A stretch of DNA of 36,220 nucleotides from Clostridiales bacterium (GTDB lineage: Bacteria; Bacillota; Clostridia; Oscillospirales; Ruminococcaceae): the NCBI GenBank assembly GCA_019423685.1, contig JAHZAY010000016.1, positions 1 to 36,220 on the forward strand, in the 5' to 3' direction. The notes under the pieces were generated by a model. That model was given only the letters and a program-made list of their open reading frames with translations. It was not told the origin of the DNA and did not search any database. Below are positions 17,022-25,143 of this stretch, one piece after another. Each line of letters begins with the position of its first letter. Within the stretch, counting starts at the first letter, position 1. The translations under genes were made by a program, and so were the position numbers.

Positions 17022-17933
17022 CTACTCTATCATCACGGTGGTCTTTTCTCCCGACGAGGAAAACTCAAACTCCTCATAGACAATATTGCCCCGGAAAGTG
17101 ATCCCACCTCTTGTCCCGCTGACCTCATCTCCCAGATTCCAGGCAGTCAGTTTGGGCAGCTCAATCTCCCACTGCTCTCGTCCCCGCATGGACTCCTGCA
17201 TCTTCAGCTGCACATCCTGTCTGGGAAAACTCCACTCCGCCGAAGGAAGCATGCAGCGCCGACGGGTAATCTTTAATTTCTGTGCCGCTCCATTCTGCAG
17301 TGCGGTGCTGTATCGTCCCAGCTCATCGCGAAGTAGAACCTGTGAGATTACTTCAGTTCGCCGAATGGTGTGCCGTACCGCCGTCACCGCCTCATCTGCT
17401 GCAATCACATGAGAGGACTGCCCTGGAAGGCCCAACAGCACGTGGGATAGGTGGATGTGTGGTCTGCGGCCGACCGTTCGCTCGCAAAAAGTAGAAAAGG
17501 CGTCCCATTCGCTGACGCCCTTCCCGACCTGATAGTTTAAAACCAGAGAATTTTCTGCAAAATCCCGCTGGAAGCCGTAGGGAGCCAGATGCTTCTCAAA
17601 CATCTCCCACAGGGAGATGTATCTGTATTCCTGGGGAATTGCTTCGTTGTCCAACAGCACCGCTGCATCCGACCGCGCCCAAACGGTCAACTTGCATCCC
17701 TCACTGTCAATTCCCACAATCTGTCGGTCACAAATGCCGCGAAACCACCACACACCGTCGGCCTGTAGGTCAATGCGGACAATTTCCTGTTCCCAACTTC
17801 CCGAGGCAAGCAGAAATACCACCTTCAGGCTGTCCGCGGGGGTATCTGCCGAACGGGTGAGCAAAAGGGAGACCGGCCGCTCCAGTTCCTGTTGCGCTCC
17901 ATCCACCGTCTCTACCAAAAATCGCAATTTCAT
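17022..17933 (-). CDS. Baseplate hub protein (XkdQ / gpD-like)
   Basis: This 303-residue protein has the order expected for XkdQ-type hubs. A beta-barrel domain carries VWWFRGICDRQIVGIDSEGCKLTVWARSD. Then comes the second domain, with ISLWEMFEKHLAPYGF and the conserved SEWDAFSTFCERTVGRRPHI, and a final barrel with WNLGDEVSG. The hub closes the tail tube and carries the spike. AGGGGGTAAAAA precedes the ATG. Length is near XkdQ. Confidence 0.85.
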   Translation of the reverse strand: MKLRFLVETVDGAQQELERPVSLLLTRSADTPADSLKVVFLLASGSWEQEIVRIDLQADGVWWFRGICDRQIVGIDSEGCKLTVWARSDAAVLLDNEAIPQEYRYISLWEMFEKHLAPYGFQRDFAENSLVLNYQVGKGVSEWDAFSTFCERTVGRRPHIHLSHVLLGLPGQSSHVIAADEAVTAVRHTIRRTEVISQVLLRDELGRYSTALQNGAAQKLKITRRRCMLPSAEWSFPRQDVQLKMQESMRGREQWEIELPKLTAWNLGDEVSGTRGGITFRGNIVYEEFEFSSSGEKTTVMIE

Positions 17934-17936
17934 TTT

Positions 17937-18284
17937 TTACCCCCTGACCTGTATAAAGTGGGCTCGGTAGCTGATCGCCTCGTCGCCGCCGATTCCGGTC
18001 ATCTCCAGCGAATCGAATACCGCCTGCATGGGCTCCAATCCGGCTCCACTCAAAATGCCGCTGCCGCCCTCCTGCTGCACCCGCTGCAACTGCAAAAACT
18101 GGTCCATCGCATCCGGCCCAAACAGCTCTCCTTCGCCCTCTACCTCCATTAACCCTTCTCCCAACTCCTGCAGGACCTGTCCCACACCAAAACAGGCACT
18201 CACCGCCGTCATGCGCTTGCTTCGCACGGTAAGCTTTCGCGGATTGTTGCGGAAGGTATACTCCTTAAAGCGTAGATTGGTCAT
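17937..18284 (-). CDS. Short XkdP-like tail protein without LysM
   Basis: This 115-residue protein resembles the N-terminal domain of XkdP/DNA_circ_N-type tail proteins: FKEYTFRNNPRKL, then QELGEGLMEVEGEGELFGPDAMDQFLQLQ and GGSGILSGAGLEPMQAVFDSLE. In longer homologues a LysM domain usually follows; here the gene stops after the N-terminal domain. The family links hub and tube. The ATG at 18284 is used because GGAGGAG lies seven bases upstream. It overlaps the preceding gene by 20 bases. Confidence 0.65.
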   Translation of the reverse strand: MTNLRFKEYTFRNNPRKLTVRSKRMTAVSACFGVGQVLQELGEGLMEVEGEGELFGPDAMDQFLQLQRVQQEGGSGILSGAGLEPMQAVFDSLEMTGIGGDEAISYRAHFIQVRG

Positions 18285-18624
18285 ATAACCACTCCTCCAT
18301 ATCTCTTCCATATCGCTGAGAAAGCCGCTCCAGCTCGTCCGAGACTGCCCGCAGATTGTTGCTTTCTCTGCGCGCTCCCTCCACCGTCACAACCTGCTCT
18401 TCCCGCACAATCTGCGGGGAAGCGGGCTGTTCCTGCCTCTCCTGTGTGACAGAGGACACACCCTCCTGCTGCCCCACTGGCTCCGGCGGCCTTTCTCTCT
18501 GGGGAAGCGGCTCTGAAAAGGGCAGTGAAGAGGAGGTCGCTGCATTGGGTTGCAGCAGCGGCATATAGTAACCGCTGCGCAAAAAGATCTGTTCGTTTTC
18601 CTGTAAAATTTCCCACAAATTCAT
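18265..18624 (-). CDS. Short low-complexity protein in the tape-measure position
   Basis: This 119-residue protein of unknown family lies where a tape-measure gene normally sits, between the chaperone-like gene and the XkdP-like gene. The N-terminus (LWEILQENEQIFLRSGYYMPL) may be a short helix. Residues about 27-80 are rich in Pro, Gln, Glu and Ser and look disordered. The C-terminus (ESNNLRAVSDELERLSQ...DMEEWLYDQSTL) is a strong amphipathic helix. It starts in an ATGA overlap with the upstream gene. Tape-measure proteins are usually several hundred residues or more, so this may be a very short ruler, a linker or an adaptor. No function can be assigned from sequence alone. Confidence 0.6.
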   Translation of the reverse strand: MNLWEILQENEQIFLRSGYYMPLLQPNAATSSSLPFSEPLPQRERPPEPVGQQEGVSSVTQERQEQPASPQIVREEQVVTVEGARRESNNLRAVSDELERLSQRYGRDMEEWLYDQSTL

Positions 18625-18902
18625 CGCGCATCCCCCTCATACATCCGCTGATAGGCCCGCGCAAGTCCTGCAATCTGCAAAAGGCTCAGCTGCTGCAATA
18701 CCTGCTGAGCATCGGCAAAGGCCGGTCTGCCGCCTTCTCTGGCCGACAGCGCCACCAGGGCCGCATTGTTTGCCACAGCCCACAGCTCATCTGTGTGCTC
18801 CTGATCCGCACAAAATAGCTGCAGATAGCGCATTGCATTCTGTGCATCACCCGGCAGTTTCAGTTCGTCCACCGCCGACAACCTGCACAACCTCCTCTTC
18901 AT
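18621..18902 (-). CDS. Tail-assembly-chaperone-like small protein (XkdN position)
   Basis: This 93-residue, mostly helical protein follows the tube gene, the place of XkdN and other tail-assembly chaperones. The sequence (DAQNAMRYLQLFCADQEHTDELWAVANNAALVALSA) is compatible, but no signature motif is recognised. It ends in an ATGA overlap with the next gene. Programmed frameshifting, common at this spot in other phages, is not suggested here because the two genes overlap by a normal stop-start and no slippery heptamer was noticed. Confidence 0.6.
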   Translation of the reverse strand: MKRRLCRLSAVDELKLPGDAQNAMRYLQLFCADQEHTDELWAVANNAALVALSAREGGRPAFADAQQVLQQLSLLQIAGLARAYQRMYEGDAR

Positions 18903-18914
18903 CTCGCCGCCCCC

Positions 18915-19289
18915 TTAAATCTTGATCCTTCGGCTGGCCACTACACTCACCTTTTCCAGGATCGTCTCACCCACAGCCGCCGATTGGGTGATGTCCGACC
19001 ACTCACAGCCGGAATAGATGATCTTGCAGTCCGGCTGGACAATCACCAGGTTAAAGCCGCTCAGATTGTAAAAGTCGATGCCCTCGGTCTGACACAGACA
19101 GACGCGAGAAAGCTCGATTTTGTGCTGTACCCTGCCGCCGACCGTTCCCACCGGTTCGCTGCTGCCAAAGGCTTCGATATAGCGGCTCTCCCTGACAGAC
19201 TGCACACGGTAGCTCTGTGCAGCAGCCACCTTTTGACCGTTTATTTCAATTGAAATATCTGCACTGGTTGGGATGGAAACTAACGCCAT
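18915..19289 (-). CDS. Tail tube protein (XkdM-like)
   Basis: This 124-residue beta-rich protein directly follows the sheath, as tube proteins do. An N-terminal strand pair (ADISIEINGQKVAAAQSYRV) and a Y-E-A-F-G-S-S-E-P-V turn fit the XkdM pattern. It would polymerise into the inner tube through which DNA passes. It is slightly shorter than PBSX XkdM. AGGAGGAGGG precedes the ATG. Confidence 0.8.
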   Translation of the reverse strand: MALVSIPTSADISIEINGQKVAAAQSYRVQSVRESRYIEAFGSSEPVGTVGGRVQHKIELSRVCLCQTEGIDFYNLSGFNLVIVQPDCKIIYSGCEWSDITQSAAVGETILEKVSVVASRRIKI

Positions 19290-19306
19290 CTTTTTCCCTC
19301 CTCCTG

Positions 19307-20362
19307 TTAAATCGAGATGTGCGCGGTCAGATAGATCTGGCTAAAGACGGACGCCAGATAAAATTCCAACTCCACCACACACACTGCCGGGTCATCCGGC
19401 TCTACATAGACGACCGGCGGCTCATAGGAGGTAATCATCCCTTCCTGCTGCTTCTCGTCCAATACCACCGCCGCCTGCGATGCGACACTGTCCTGTGAGA
19501 AGAGGATGGTGCTGCCTTTTAACAGTCCCGCCAGCCGCTCGCGCACCGAACGAATGATATCGTCGATCATCATGACTACATTCACCGAAGCAAAGGTTCT
19601 GTCCTCTTCGCCCGCTGTCGATGTCCTGCTGGTTACACAGCGAATGCAGCTGACCACTCCGTCCAATTCCTCCATCACCGTGACGCCGCTACCAAGCAGT
19701 GTCTCCACTTGCTGTTCGCTCAAGGATTCTACACTATGTAAACAGTCCAGCTGCTTGCCGTGAAGGTTGTCCATCGGTTCGCTTCCCACCAGCATCGCCG
19801 CAAGGGCTGCCGCTGTCAGCATTTCTGATTCCTGCTCGCCGTCGCTTCCCAGCTGACAGCAGAGCACCAACCGCTCGCAATTGAGCGCTTGGGCCAGCGT
19901 TTCTGCCTGCGTCTTGGCAACTGCCCCCACCGCCAGCCGTTCCCGCTCGTTCTGAGAAGCCAGCTGCACCTGTTCGACCAGCTTTTCCAGCACCTGCTGG
20001 CTGCCGCTGTCACATAAAATGACACCGCTGCGCTTAATCTCACACAGTTTCTGGATGGCCGGCTCATACAGCTCCTCGGTGGCCTGTGTGCCGTCGATGG
20101 TCAGCGGCACAACATAAACGCCGCTGACCCCGCTGTCCAGCAAAATTCCGCACACGGTACAAAACATTGCACCGCCTTGTGGGTCAAAATATTCTTCCAG
20201 CTCCTCGCGGGAATGAATCTGTACGACCCCGCCCGCCGGCAGATTTTTGCCCGACTGTACCTTGGCTGCTCCACAGTAAAAGGCATATCGGTCCTGTAAA
20301 CTTTTGCGCTGGCTGATCACGTCATATTGGGAGTATACTCCCGGACGATAGGTTTTTGTCAT
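19307..20362 (-). CDS. Contractile tail sheath protein (XkdK-like)
   Basis: This 351-residue protein has sheath features: the N-terminal RPGVYSQYDV strand and a C-terminal domain ending DDPAVCVVELEFYLASVFSQIYLTAHISI, as in sheaths whose C-terminal arm inserts into neighbouring subunits. The middle, with ELDGVVSCIRCVTSRTST, matches the conserved sheath core. It is shorter than most sheaths, which run to about 440-500 residues, and carries 12 cysteines, unusual for a particle protein. AAAGGAGC precedes the ATG. Presence of a sheath makes the tail contractile. Confidence 0.88.
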   Translation of the reverse strand: MTKTYRPGVYSQYDVISQRKSLQDRYAFYCGAAKVQSGKNLPAGGVVQIHSREELEEYFDPQGGAMFCTVCGILLDSGVSGVYVVPLTIDGTQATEELYEPAIQKLCEIKRSGVILCDSGSQQVLEKLVEQVQLASQNERERLAVGAVAKTQAETLAQALNCERLVLCCQLGSDGEQESEMLTAAALAAMLVGSEPMDNLHGKQLDCLHSVESLSEQQVETLLGSGVTVMEELDGVVSCIRCVTSRTSTAGEEDRTFASVNVVMMIDDIIRSVRERLAGLLKGSTILFSQDSVASQAAVVLDEKQQEGMITSYEPPVVYVEPDDPAVCVVELEFYLASVFSQIYLTAHISI

Positions 20363-20838
20363 TCCACCGCTCCTTTCCTGATTACTCTAATCTCCTCCAG
20401 TTTGGTGCCGGACTGCTCGCCGTCGCTGCCGCTGATGAGGAAACTCAATTCGAGTACAACCGGCAGTACAACCCCTCCCCAGTCTTTCTGAAAGGCCGCC
20501 TCCCCACACTCGATTTCGTTGACCTTCAGCTGCTGGGAAAAGAGCAGCCCCTGCGCACAGCTCTCCCACAACTTCCAGCACTCCTCACCGCTCCTGCAAC
20601 AAAAGGAAACTTTTACCCAGACAGAAGCCTGCCGCCCCAGCGGCATGGTCTGGCCGCCGTAAAAGTTTTGCATTCCTACGGCGTCCAGCTTCACCCGTTG
20701 AATGCCAACTACCGCAAGTTTTGCCCCCTGCGGGTTTGCGCGATATTTTGCTGGATACGCCCTGCGCACTTCCAGCTCACTGTCGCCCTGCTGTAGCTGG
20801 CGGGAGACCAGTTCCAATATCTGCGAAAAATCATCCAA
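20359..20838 (-). CDS. Neck / tail-completion-like protein
   Basis: This 159-residue protein lies between the connector genes and the sheath. It has a beta-rich centre and a C-terminal VVLPVVLELSFLISGSD strand, compatible with tail-terminator proteins of PBSX-type elements, but no family motif is certain. The start is a TTG with AGGAGG nine bases upstream and an eight-base overlap with the previous gene; an ATG nearby is out of frame. It overlaps the sheath gene by four bases. Confidence 0.6.
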   Translation of the reverse strand: MDDFSQILELVSRQLQQGDSELEVRRAYPAKYRANPQGAKLAVVGIQRVKLDAVGMQNFYGGQTMPLGRQASVWVKVSFCCRSGEECWKLWESCAQGLLFSQQLKVNEIECGEAAFQKDWGGVVLPVVLELSFLISGSDGEQSGTKLEEIRVIRKGAVE

Positions 20839-21169
20839 TTTCCTGCACCTCCTGCTTGCGAACAGCTAACCCCCAAACATAAGCGGGGTCGCCCTGAAAA
20901 TACACCTTTTCTACTCGCTCGAGTAGGAAGTTTTCCCCGTCGGCAATCAGCATATCTCCCCGCTGCGCCGCCTCTCCCGCATCCCATGGAGCAAGAAATA
21001 GCCAGCTTCCTTCCTGCAAAACGCCTGGCTCATAAAAGCCAAGCTGATTTGTGCTCTCGCGGACAGGATTCAGGTAGGCAAACATCTCCTTCTGTTGCTG
21101 TGCCCCTTCTAGGTACACCTTCCGCCCACATTGATGCAGCAAACGGGCAATTACTTGGCGGCATTGCAT
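20831..21169 (-). CDS. Head-closure / connector-like protein
   Basis: This 112-residue protein has a pattern (VYLEGAQQQKEMFAYLNPVRE, then a beta barrel with GDMLIADGENFLLERVEKVYFQG) like small head-closure proteins that cap the connector. The start overlaps the upstream gene by 19 bases and uses AAGGGGGTGG as ribosome site. Position after the connector gene supports a neck role; the exact family is not certain. Confidence 0.62.
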   Translation of the reverse strand: MQCRQVIARLLHQCGRKVYLEGAQQQKEMFAYLNPVRESTNQLGFYEPGVLQEGSWLFLAPWDAGEAAQRGDMLIADGENFLLERVEKVYFQGDPAYVWGLAVRKQEVQEIG

Positions 21170-21510
21170 ACCGCCACCCCCTTCAGGCAGACGCCTTGTG
21201 AGTCGATGAGGTCACCTACCATCTCCAACAGCTCTTTTCGCGCCTGTGCACCGTCACTTTGGGTAAAAGAGATGTCTCCCACCTTCACCCCGGCGCACAC
21301 CGCTCCCTGTATCGTCTGAAAGCGGTGGTTTGCCAGCGCTGCACACGCCAGCGCCAATCGTTCCTCCTGCTTTTCAATTTCTACACTCGGGCGCAGCTTG
21401 CCTTTGAGTTCCTCCCAACAGGCCAGCACCAGCGGTTTCCACTGGGCTGCCTCATCAGCGGCAACCCCGCTGATGAGGCAGAAGTCCTGCATAAGCAGTT
21501 CTTCATTCAT
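21151..21510 (-). CDS. Head-tail connector-like protein (adaptor)
   Basis: This 119-residue, helix-rich protein follows the major capsid gene. The sequence (DEAAQWKPLVLACWEELKGKLRP...RLALACAALANHRF) resembles gp6/gp15-type adaptors that bind under the portal. GGAGGGAG precedes the ATG at 21510; the longer open frame would run into the capsid gene and lacks a ribosome site. Confidence 0.65.
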   Translation of the reverse strand: MNEELLMQDFCLISGVAADEAAQWKPLVLACWEELKGKLRPSVEIEKQEERLALACAALANHRFQTIQGAVCAGVKVGDISFTQSDGAQARKELLEMVGDLIDSQGVCLKGVAVCNAAK

Positions 21511-21527
21511 CTTTTCTCCCTCCTGCT

Positions 21528-22556
21528 TTATTCGCCACCCTCCGCTGGATTGCTCAGTACCTTCACTGCATCCGCAAAGATCTTGGAAAAACCAGCAATG
21601 GAGGTCACCGCTGCACGTTCCAGCTGGCAATCGATCAGCTTGTCATACTCCACATTGACGCCGCCCGCGTCTACCATCTCCAGCGCATACCGCTTGTCCA
21701 GGCCGATGATGGTGCCCGACGGAACTGCCGAAGAGACATAGAGTTTGGCTCCCAGCGGGGTGGACAGGGAACCGGTCGCCTGGAAGTTTAAACCGGTCTG
21801 CGGGTTTTTCAGCTCCTCGACCTGCAACAGCTTGAGCATCATATCTGGGGAAGCCAGCATCACATTCATCTGATACTCCCCAAAGCTGCCCCAAAGATTG
21901 AGCAGATCGTTGTAGCTGAGCTGATCTTTGACAGCCAGATCCACCTTGCCGGCAGGATTACTGTTTCCGTCGCCCTGAATCAGCACGTCCACCGCATCCT
22001 GCAGCTGCGCTTTGCCGATGCAGGAGCCAATCTGTTTGAGCGCCACGGTAAACAGGTCCAGGCGCTGGAACTTGATCGCCTCATAGGAGGCCACCATCAT
22101 ACGTCCGCGCTTTCTCAGCCGAATCAGGCTGTCTTTGAGGTGGATAGTTGTCTCTGGAATAAAGCCGCCTTCCTCAATGACCGACGGTGCCTGCTTGGCC
22201 CAGTCAGGGTCGGAAGCAATCGCTCGGTAGTCCATGCCCTCCACCTGGGTGTGCGCCGCACAGATTTCCTCTAAGATGTGGTTGTCCTCGACGCCCTGCT
22301 TGACAGCTCTCGCTACATATTCTGGAAAGAGGGCCGCACTGTCGCTGGTGGCAAAAAACTTCTGCAAGCGGTCGCTGTCAGCACCGGACACCTTGATGTC
22401 AAATCGCTTGAGCTGTCGCTGAAAAGCGTCGTAGCCGGCAAGCTCGGTGCCGCGGTACTGATCGGATGGGTCCAGCCGCTCGAGGACCTTGCTGAATCCT
22501 TCTGGGTTCTTGTAAAAATCCTTGGAAATGGCAATGTTCTGGTAGTTATATTTCAT
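21528..22556 (-). CDS. Major capsid protein
   Basis: This 342-residue protein lies after the protease and decoration-like genes, the standard head order. A helix-rich N-terminal region is followed by a segment (VIEEGGFIPETTIHLKDSLIRLRKRGRMMVASYEAIKFQRLDLF) typical of the E-loop and spine helix of HK97-fold capsids, then the P-domain with NPQTGLNFQATGSLSTPLGAKLYVSSAVP. It would form the icosahedral shell. The ATG at 22556 has GAGAGGAG upstream; an earlier ATG lacks one. The N-terminal region may act as an internal scaffold cut off by the protease. Confidence 0.86.
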   Translation of the reverse strand: MKYNYQNIAISKDFYKNPEGFSKVLERLDPSDQYRGTELAGYDAFQRQLKRFDIKVSGADSDRLQKFFATSDSAALFPEYVARAVKQGVEDNHILEEICAAHTQVEGMDYRAIASDPDWAKQAPSVIEEGGFIPETTIHLKDSLIRLRKRGRMMVASYEAIKFQRLDLFTVALKQIGSCIGKAQLQDAVDVLIQGDGNSNPAGKVDLAVKDQLSYNDLLNLWGSFGEYQMNVMLASPDMMLKLLQVEELKNPQTGLNFQATGSLSTPLGAKLYVSSAVPSGTIIGLDKRYALEMVDAGGVNVEYDKLIDCQLERAAVTSIAGFSKIFADAVKVLSNPAEGGE

Positions 22557-22586
22557 GTTGATGTCTCCTCTCATCAATATTGTAAC

Positions 22587-22928
22587 TTAAAACAGTACGC
22601 CGATTGTTTTGGCAGTGGAATCCACTTCGGTTACCAGCACCTCTCTGCCGGAGGCGTCGGAAACGGCATCTGCCTGGCTGTCCGCTGCCAGTGTGACAAA
22701 CCCAATCGACGGTGCACTGCCGGAATAGGGCAGCACGGCAAAACCACCGGTCTGTACCAGCACATATTCCCCTCGAATCGAATGTGCCACTCCCACAAAC
22801 TTGCCCGATGCAGCTTTCTTGACGGTGTTGTTTGCGCTCATCACAACCAGATCACCGGGAGCAATCTCGCCTTCTCCCATCATGGTAATGTATTTGCTGT
22901 TGTAGCCCTGTAAACAAATGTCCTTCAT
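22587..22928 (-). CDS. Capsid-decoration-like protein
   Basis: This 113-residue beta-rich protein between protease and capsid genes has a pattern (GEIAPGDLVVMSANNTVKKAASGKFVGVAHSIRGEYVLVQTGGFAVLP) like DUF2190/decoration proteins that bind the shell after expansion. The ATG at 22928 has AAAGG nine bases upstream; the one at 22937 is directly next to that site and is less likely. Function is inferred from position and fold pattern. Confidence 0.65.
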   Translation of the reverse strand: MKDICLQGYNSKYITMMGEGEIAPGDLVVMSANNTVKKAASGKFVGVAHSIRGEYVLVQTGGFAVLPYSGSAPSIGFVTLAADSQADAVSDASGREVLVTEVDSTAKTIGVLF

Positions 22929-22949
22929 CTTTTCCATCCTTTCTCTCTG

Positions 22950-23924
22950 TTAGATCACAAAGTGTCCGTCCGGAGCCCCTTTTGGCTCCAAGCGCTTTCT
23001 GCGCGCGGTCTGCAATGGTTCCATCTCTCTGTCTGTGCCGCCCAATACCTTAGATAAGAGCCTCAACTGCTGAATCGAGAGCTGATCGAGCATCTCTGAA
23101 AGCGCTCGATTTTCTGTCTCGCCGCTCACACCTTTTTGTAAAAAGCTCTGGCTCACCTCACGGCGCGCGGCTCTGCGCGCCTCCTCGCAGTCCGACAGAA
23201 GATTTTTTACCATCCTCTGTAGCTGGCTCACCTGCTCCTTGTCTATCCACATTCCCTGCCCCTGCTCGGCTGCCTTCCAAAGTTTCTGCACCACGCCGCG
23301 CTGGCTCTGTAACTGGGAAGATTTGATCACGCCCGCCTGTCGCTGTGCCGGTACCGCTACGAAGGACCACTCATAGGCATCCTGAGCATCGTGCAAAATG
23401 CAGTAGCACAATTTTCCGTCGTAATACTCGCCCTTTCGGTGGCCACAATCGATGAGGTTTCGGTTTTCTCCACAAATCGAACAGGTGCTCTCACGCACAC
23501 TGCAACCGACACTGACCTCCTTTTTGATGCCAGCTTCGATCTCCAAAATCAGGTCGCGATTGGATTCGGTGCGCACCATGTACGCCCTCGCCACCACTGC
23601 AAAGTATTCTTCTCCAAGCGAATTGTATTTCCCCGGAAAAGCTTCCACCGACGCTGTATAAATTCTGGCTTGCTGGTTCTGCGCACTGGGGTTGTGATCG
23701 CAGATTCCGGTCTTGCCAACAAATAGCTGCGCCAGCTGTTCCAGCGTCTCCCGGTCAAACTGCTCATAGTCCCGGTCTACTTCGTTGTCACACAACACCA
23801 CTCGAAAGCAGTATAACTCCTCTGGGGAAAACTCTCGCCTTGTCAGGGCGTTGATTTTTTGCAGGTCCTCCTGCCCAATCTCCAGCCCTTTGCAGATCAG
23901 GCTCCCCGCCTTGCTATACTTCAT
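22950..23924 (-). CDS. Prohead protease (XkdF-like) with a Cys/His metal-site insert
   Basis: This 324-residue protein follows the portal. The conserved protease pattern is visible as GKTGICDHNPS (His77) and the IKKEVSVGCS segment (Ser138), as in S78-type prohead proteases that cut scaffold and capsid precursors. Directly after it is an insert with Cys148, Cys151, Cys160, His162, Cys173 and Cys175 that could bind zinc. The C-terminal third is a long charged helical region that may serve as an internal scaffold. The start overlaps the portal gene by 11 bases and has AGGAGGAGG upstream. Confidence 0.8.
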   Translation of the reverse strand: MKYSKAGSLICKGLEIGQEDLQKINALTRREFSPEELYCFRVVLCDNEVDRDYEQFDRETLEQLAQLFVGKTGICDHNPSAQNQQARIYTASVEAFPGKYNSLGEEYFAVVARAYMVRTESNRDLILEIEAGIKKEVSVGCSVRESTCSICGENRNLIDCGHRKGEYYDGKLCYCILHDAQDAYEWSFVAVPAQRQAGVIKSSQLQSQRGVVQKLWKAAEQGQGMWIDKEQVSQLQRMVKNLLSDCEEARRAARREVSQSFLQKGVSGETENRALSEMLDQLSIQQLRLLSKVLGGTDREMEPLQTARRKRLEPKGAPDGHFVI

Positions 23925-25110
23925 TTTGCTTTTCCTCCTCCTGCTCGTCCTCGTCCTTTAAACTCTGTTCAATCTGCTTTGCCTGCATGCGCAGCAGCTC
24001 TGCACGCGCCTGCTCTACCTCGTCGCTCATGCTGACATGCTTCCAGATAACGCTGAGGGTTCCACCAAGCCCCTTGAGGTTGAGGTGGTACCGGCAGATG
24101 CGCAGAATCACCGTGTTCAATAGTTCGCGGTAACTTTCCAGCTCGCTGGCCAAAATCTCCGCCTGCTGCTGGCTCATTCGCTCGGTTGTGGACCAGCTCA
24201 ATCCCAGAATAAAGGGAGGCAATCCCAGTTTCGCCACAATCTGTTCCAACATCTGCCGCACCGGAACCTGGGTGTCCAAAACCTGATTGTCTGCGCCGAT
24301 CACCCGGATGTTGACGTCGCCTACCGCAATAAAGTCTTTGACCTGCCCGTTGTCCCGCATCGTGTCGGCCCACTGCCGCGCCATGTCCTGCGCAATCTCT
24401 CGGGCATAACTGCCGTCCACGCCGCCCTGTGGCTGATAGGTCACTGCAAAACGCAGATTGCCCATTCTGTCGAAATTTTGTCCGGTGGCCTGATAGATGC
24501 TCAACAAAATCGACGAGACAAACGGCAGCCCACTTAGAAGCGAACGTCCTCGAATTTCTCCTGATCCCGGGTTCAGGGCACTGAACAAAATTCGCTCTGG
24601 ATGTTCCACCGGCTGCGGGGTCATTGCGTCCGGATAGCTGGAAAATCGCAGCTGTAGGGGCGTTTCCCCCCGCTGTACCAAAAGATCGTGCAGCGGCACA
24701 TTGTATAACGCGCCGATTCCGTCCCCTGAACGCAACGGAACCATTTCACCCGCTGCATTGCCGTAGGTCAAAAGGTCGTCCAAATATCCGTATAAAAATT
24801 GTGGTAACCCCACACTGGATGCCCCGACCTGAACCCGGTTGCAAAACTCGTCAAGCTCGCGTTGGGCCGCCGGATCGCTGCTCTCTACCGTGAATCCGCC
24901 GACTAACCGAATGATCTTCCCGATCGCCGCATCGACAATCGGCACCGCCTGGCGAATCTGTTCAAATAGCCGGTTGGCATTTTCATCTATCAGCCCTCCA
25001 TATTGCGTGCGGCTGTACAGCGCATTCTGAGCCTGCCCCGTCTGTACACTCTGCACACAAAAGGCAGGTGGGGCGGACTCCTGCTTTCGTTTTCTATGCC
25101 ACATTGGCAT
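23914..25110 (-). CDS. Portal protein
   Basis: This 398-residue protein has the portal pattern: AVPIVDAAIGKIIRLVGGFTVES, LDDLLTYGNAAGEMVPLR, a long stem and wing with VKDFIAVGDVNIRVIGADNQVLDTQV, LGLPPFILGLSWSTTERMS, and a charged C-terminal tail. Portals form the 12-subunit DNA gate at one capsid vertex. The ATG at 25110 is chosen because AAAGGAGG lies seven bases upstream; a GTG at 25131 is in frame but lacks a ribosome site. The length is about 120 residues below PBSX XkdE. Confidence 0.88.
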   Translation of the reverse strand: MPMWHRKRKQESAPPAFCVQSVQTGQAQNALYSRTQYGGLIDENANRLFEQIRQAVPIVDAAIGKIIRLVGGFTVESSDPAAQRELDEFCNRVQVGASSVGLPQFLYGYLDDLLTYGNAAGEMVPLRSGDGIGALYNVPLHDLLVQRGETPLQLRFSSYPDAMTPQPVEHPERILFSALNPGSGEIRGRSLLSGLPFVSSILLSIYQATGQNFDRMGNLRFAVTYQPQGGVDGSYAREIAQDMARQWADTMRDNGQVKDFIAVGDVNIRVIGADNQVLDTQVPVRQMLEQIVAKLGLPPFILGLSWSTTERMSQQQAEILASELESYRELLNTVILRICRYHLNLKGLGGTLSVIWKHVSMSDEVEQARAELLRMQAKQIEQSLKDEDEQEEEKQNEV

Positions 25111-25143
25111 TGCTTTTCCTCCTTTCTGCACAGATAGAATTCT

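Noticed and set aside
18265..18902. Programmed frameshift between the chaperone-like gene and the next gene
   Set aside because: The genes meet in a normal ATGA stop-start overlap and no slippery heptamer was noticed.
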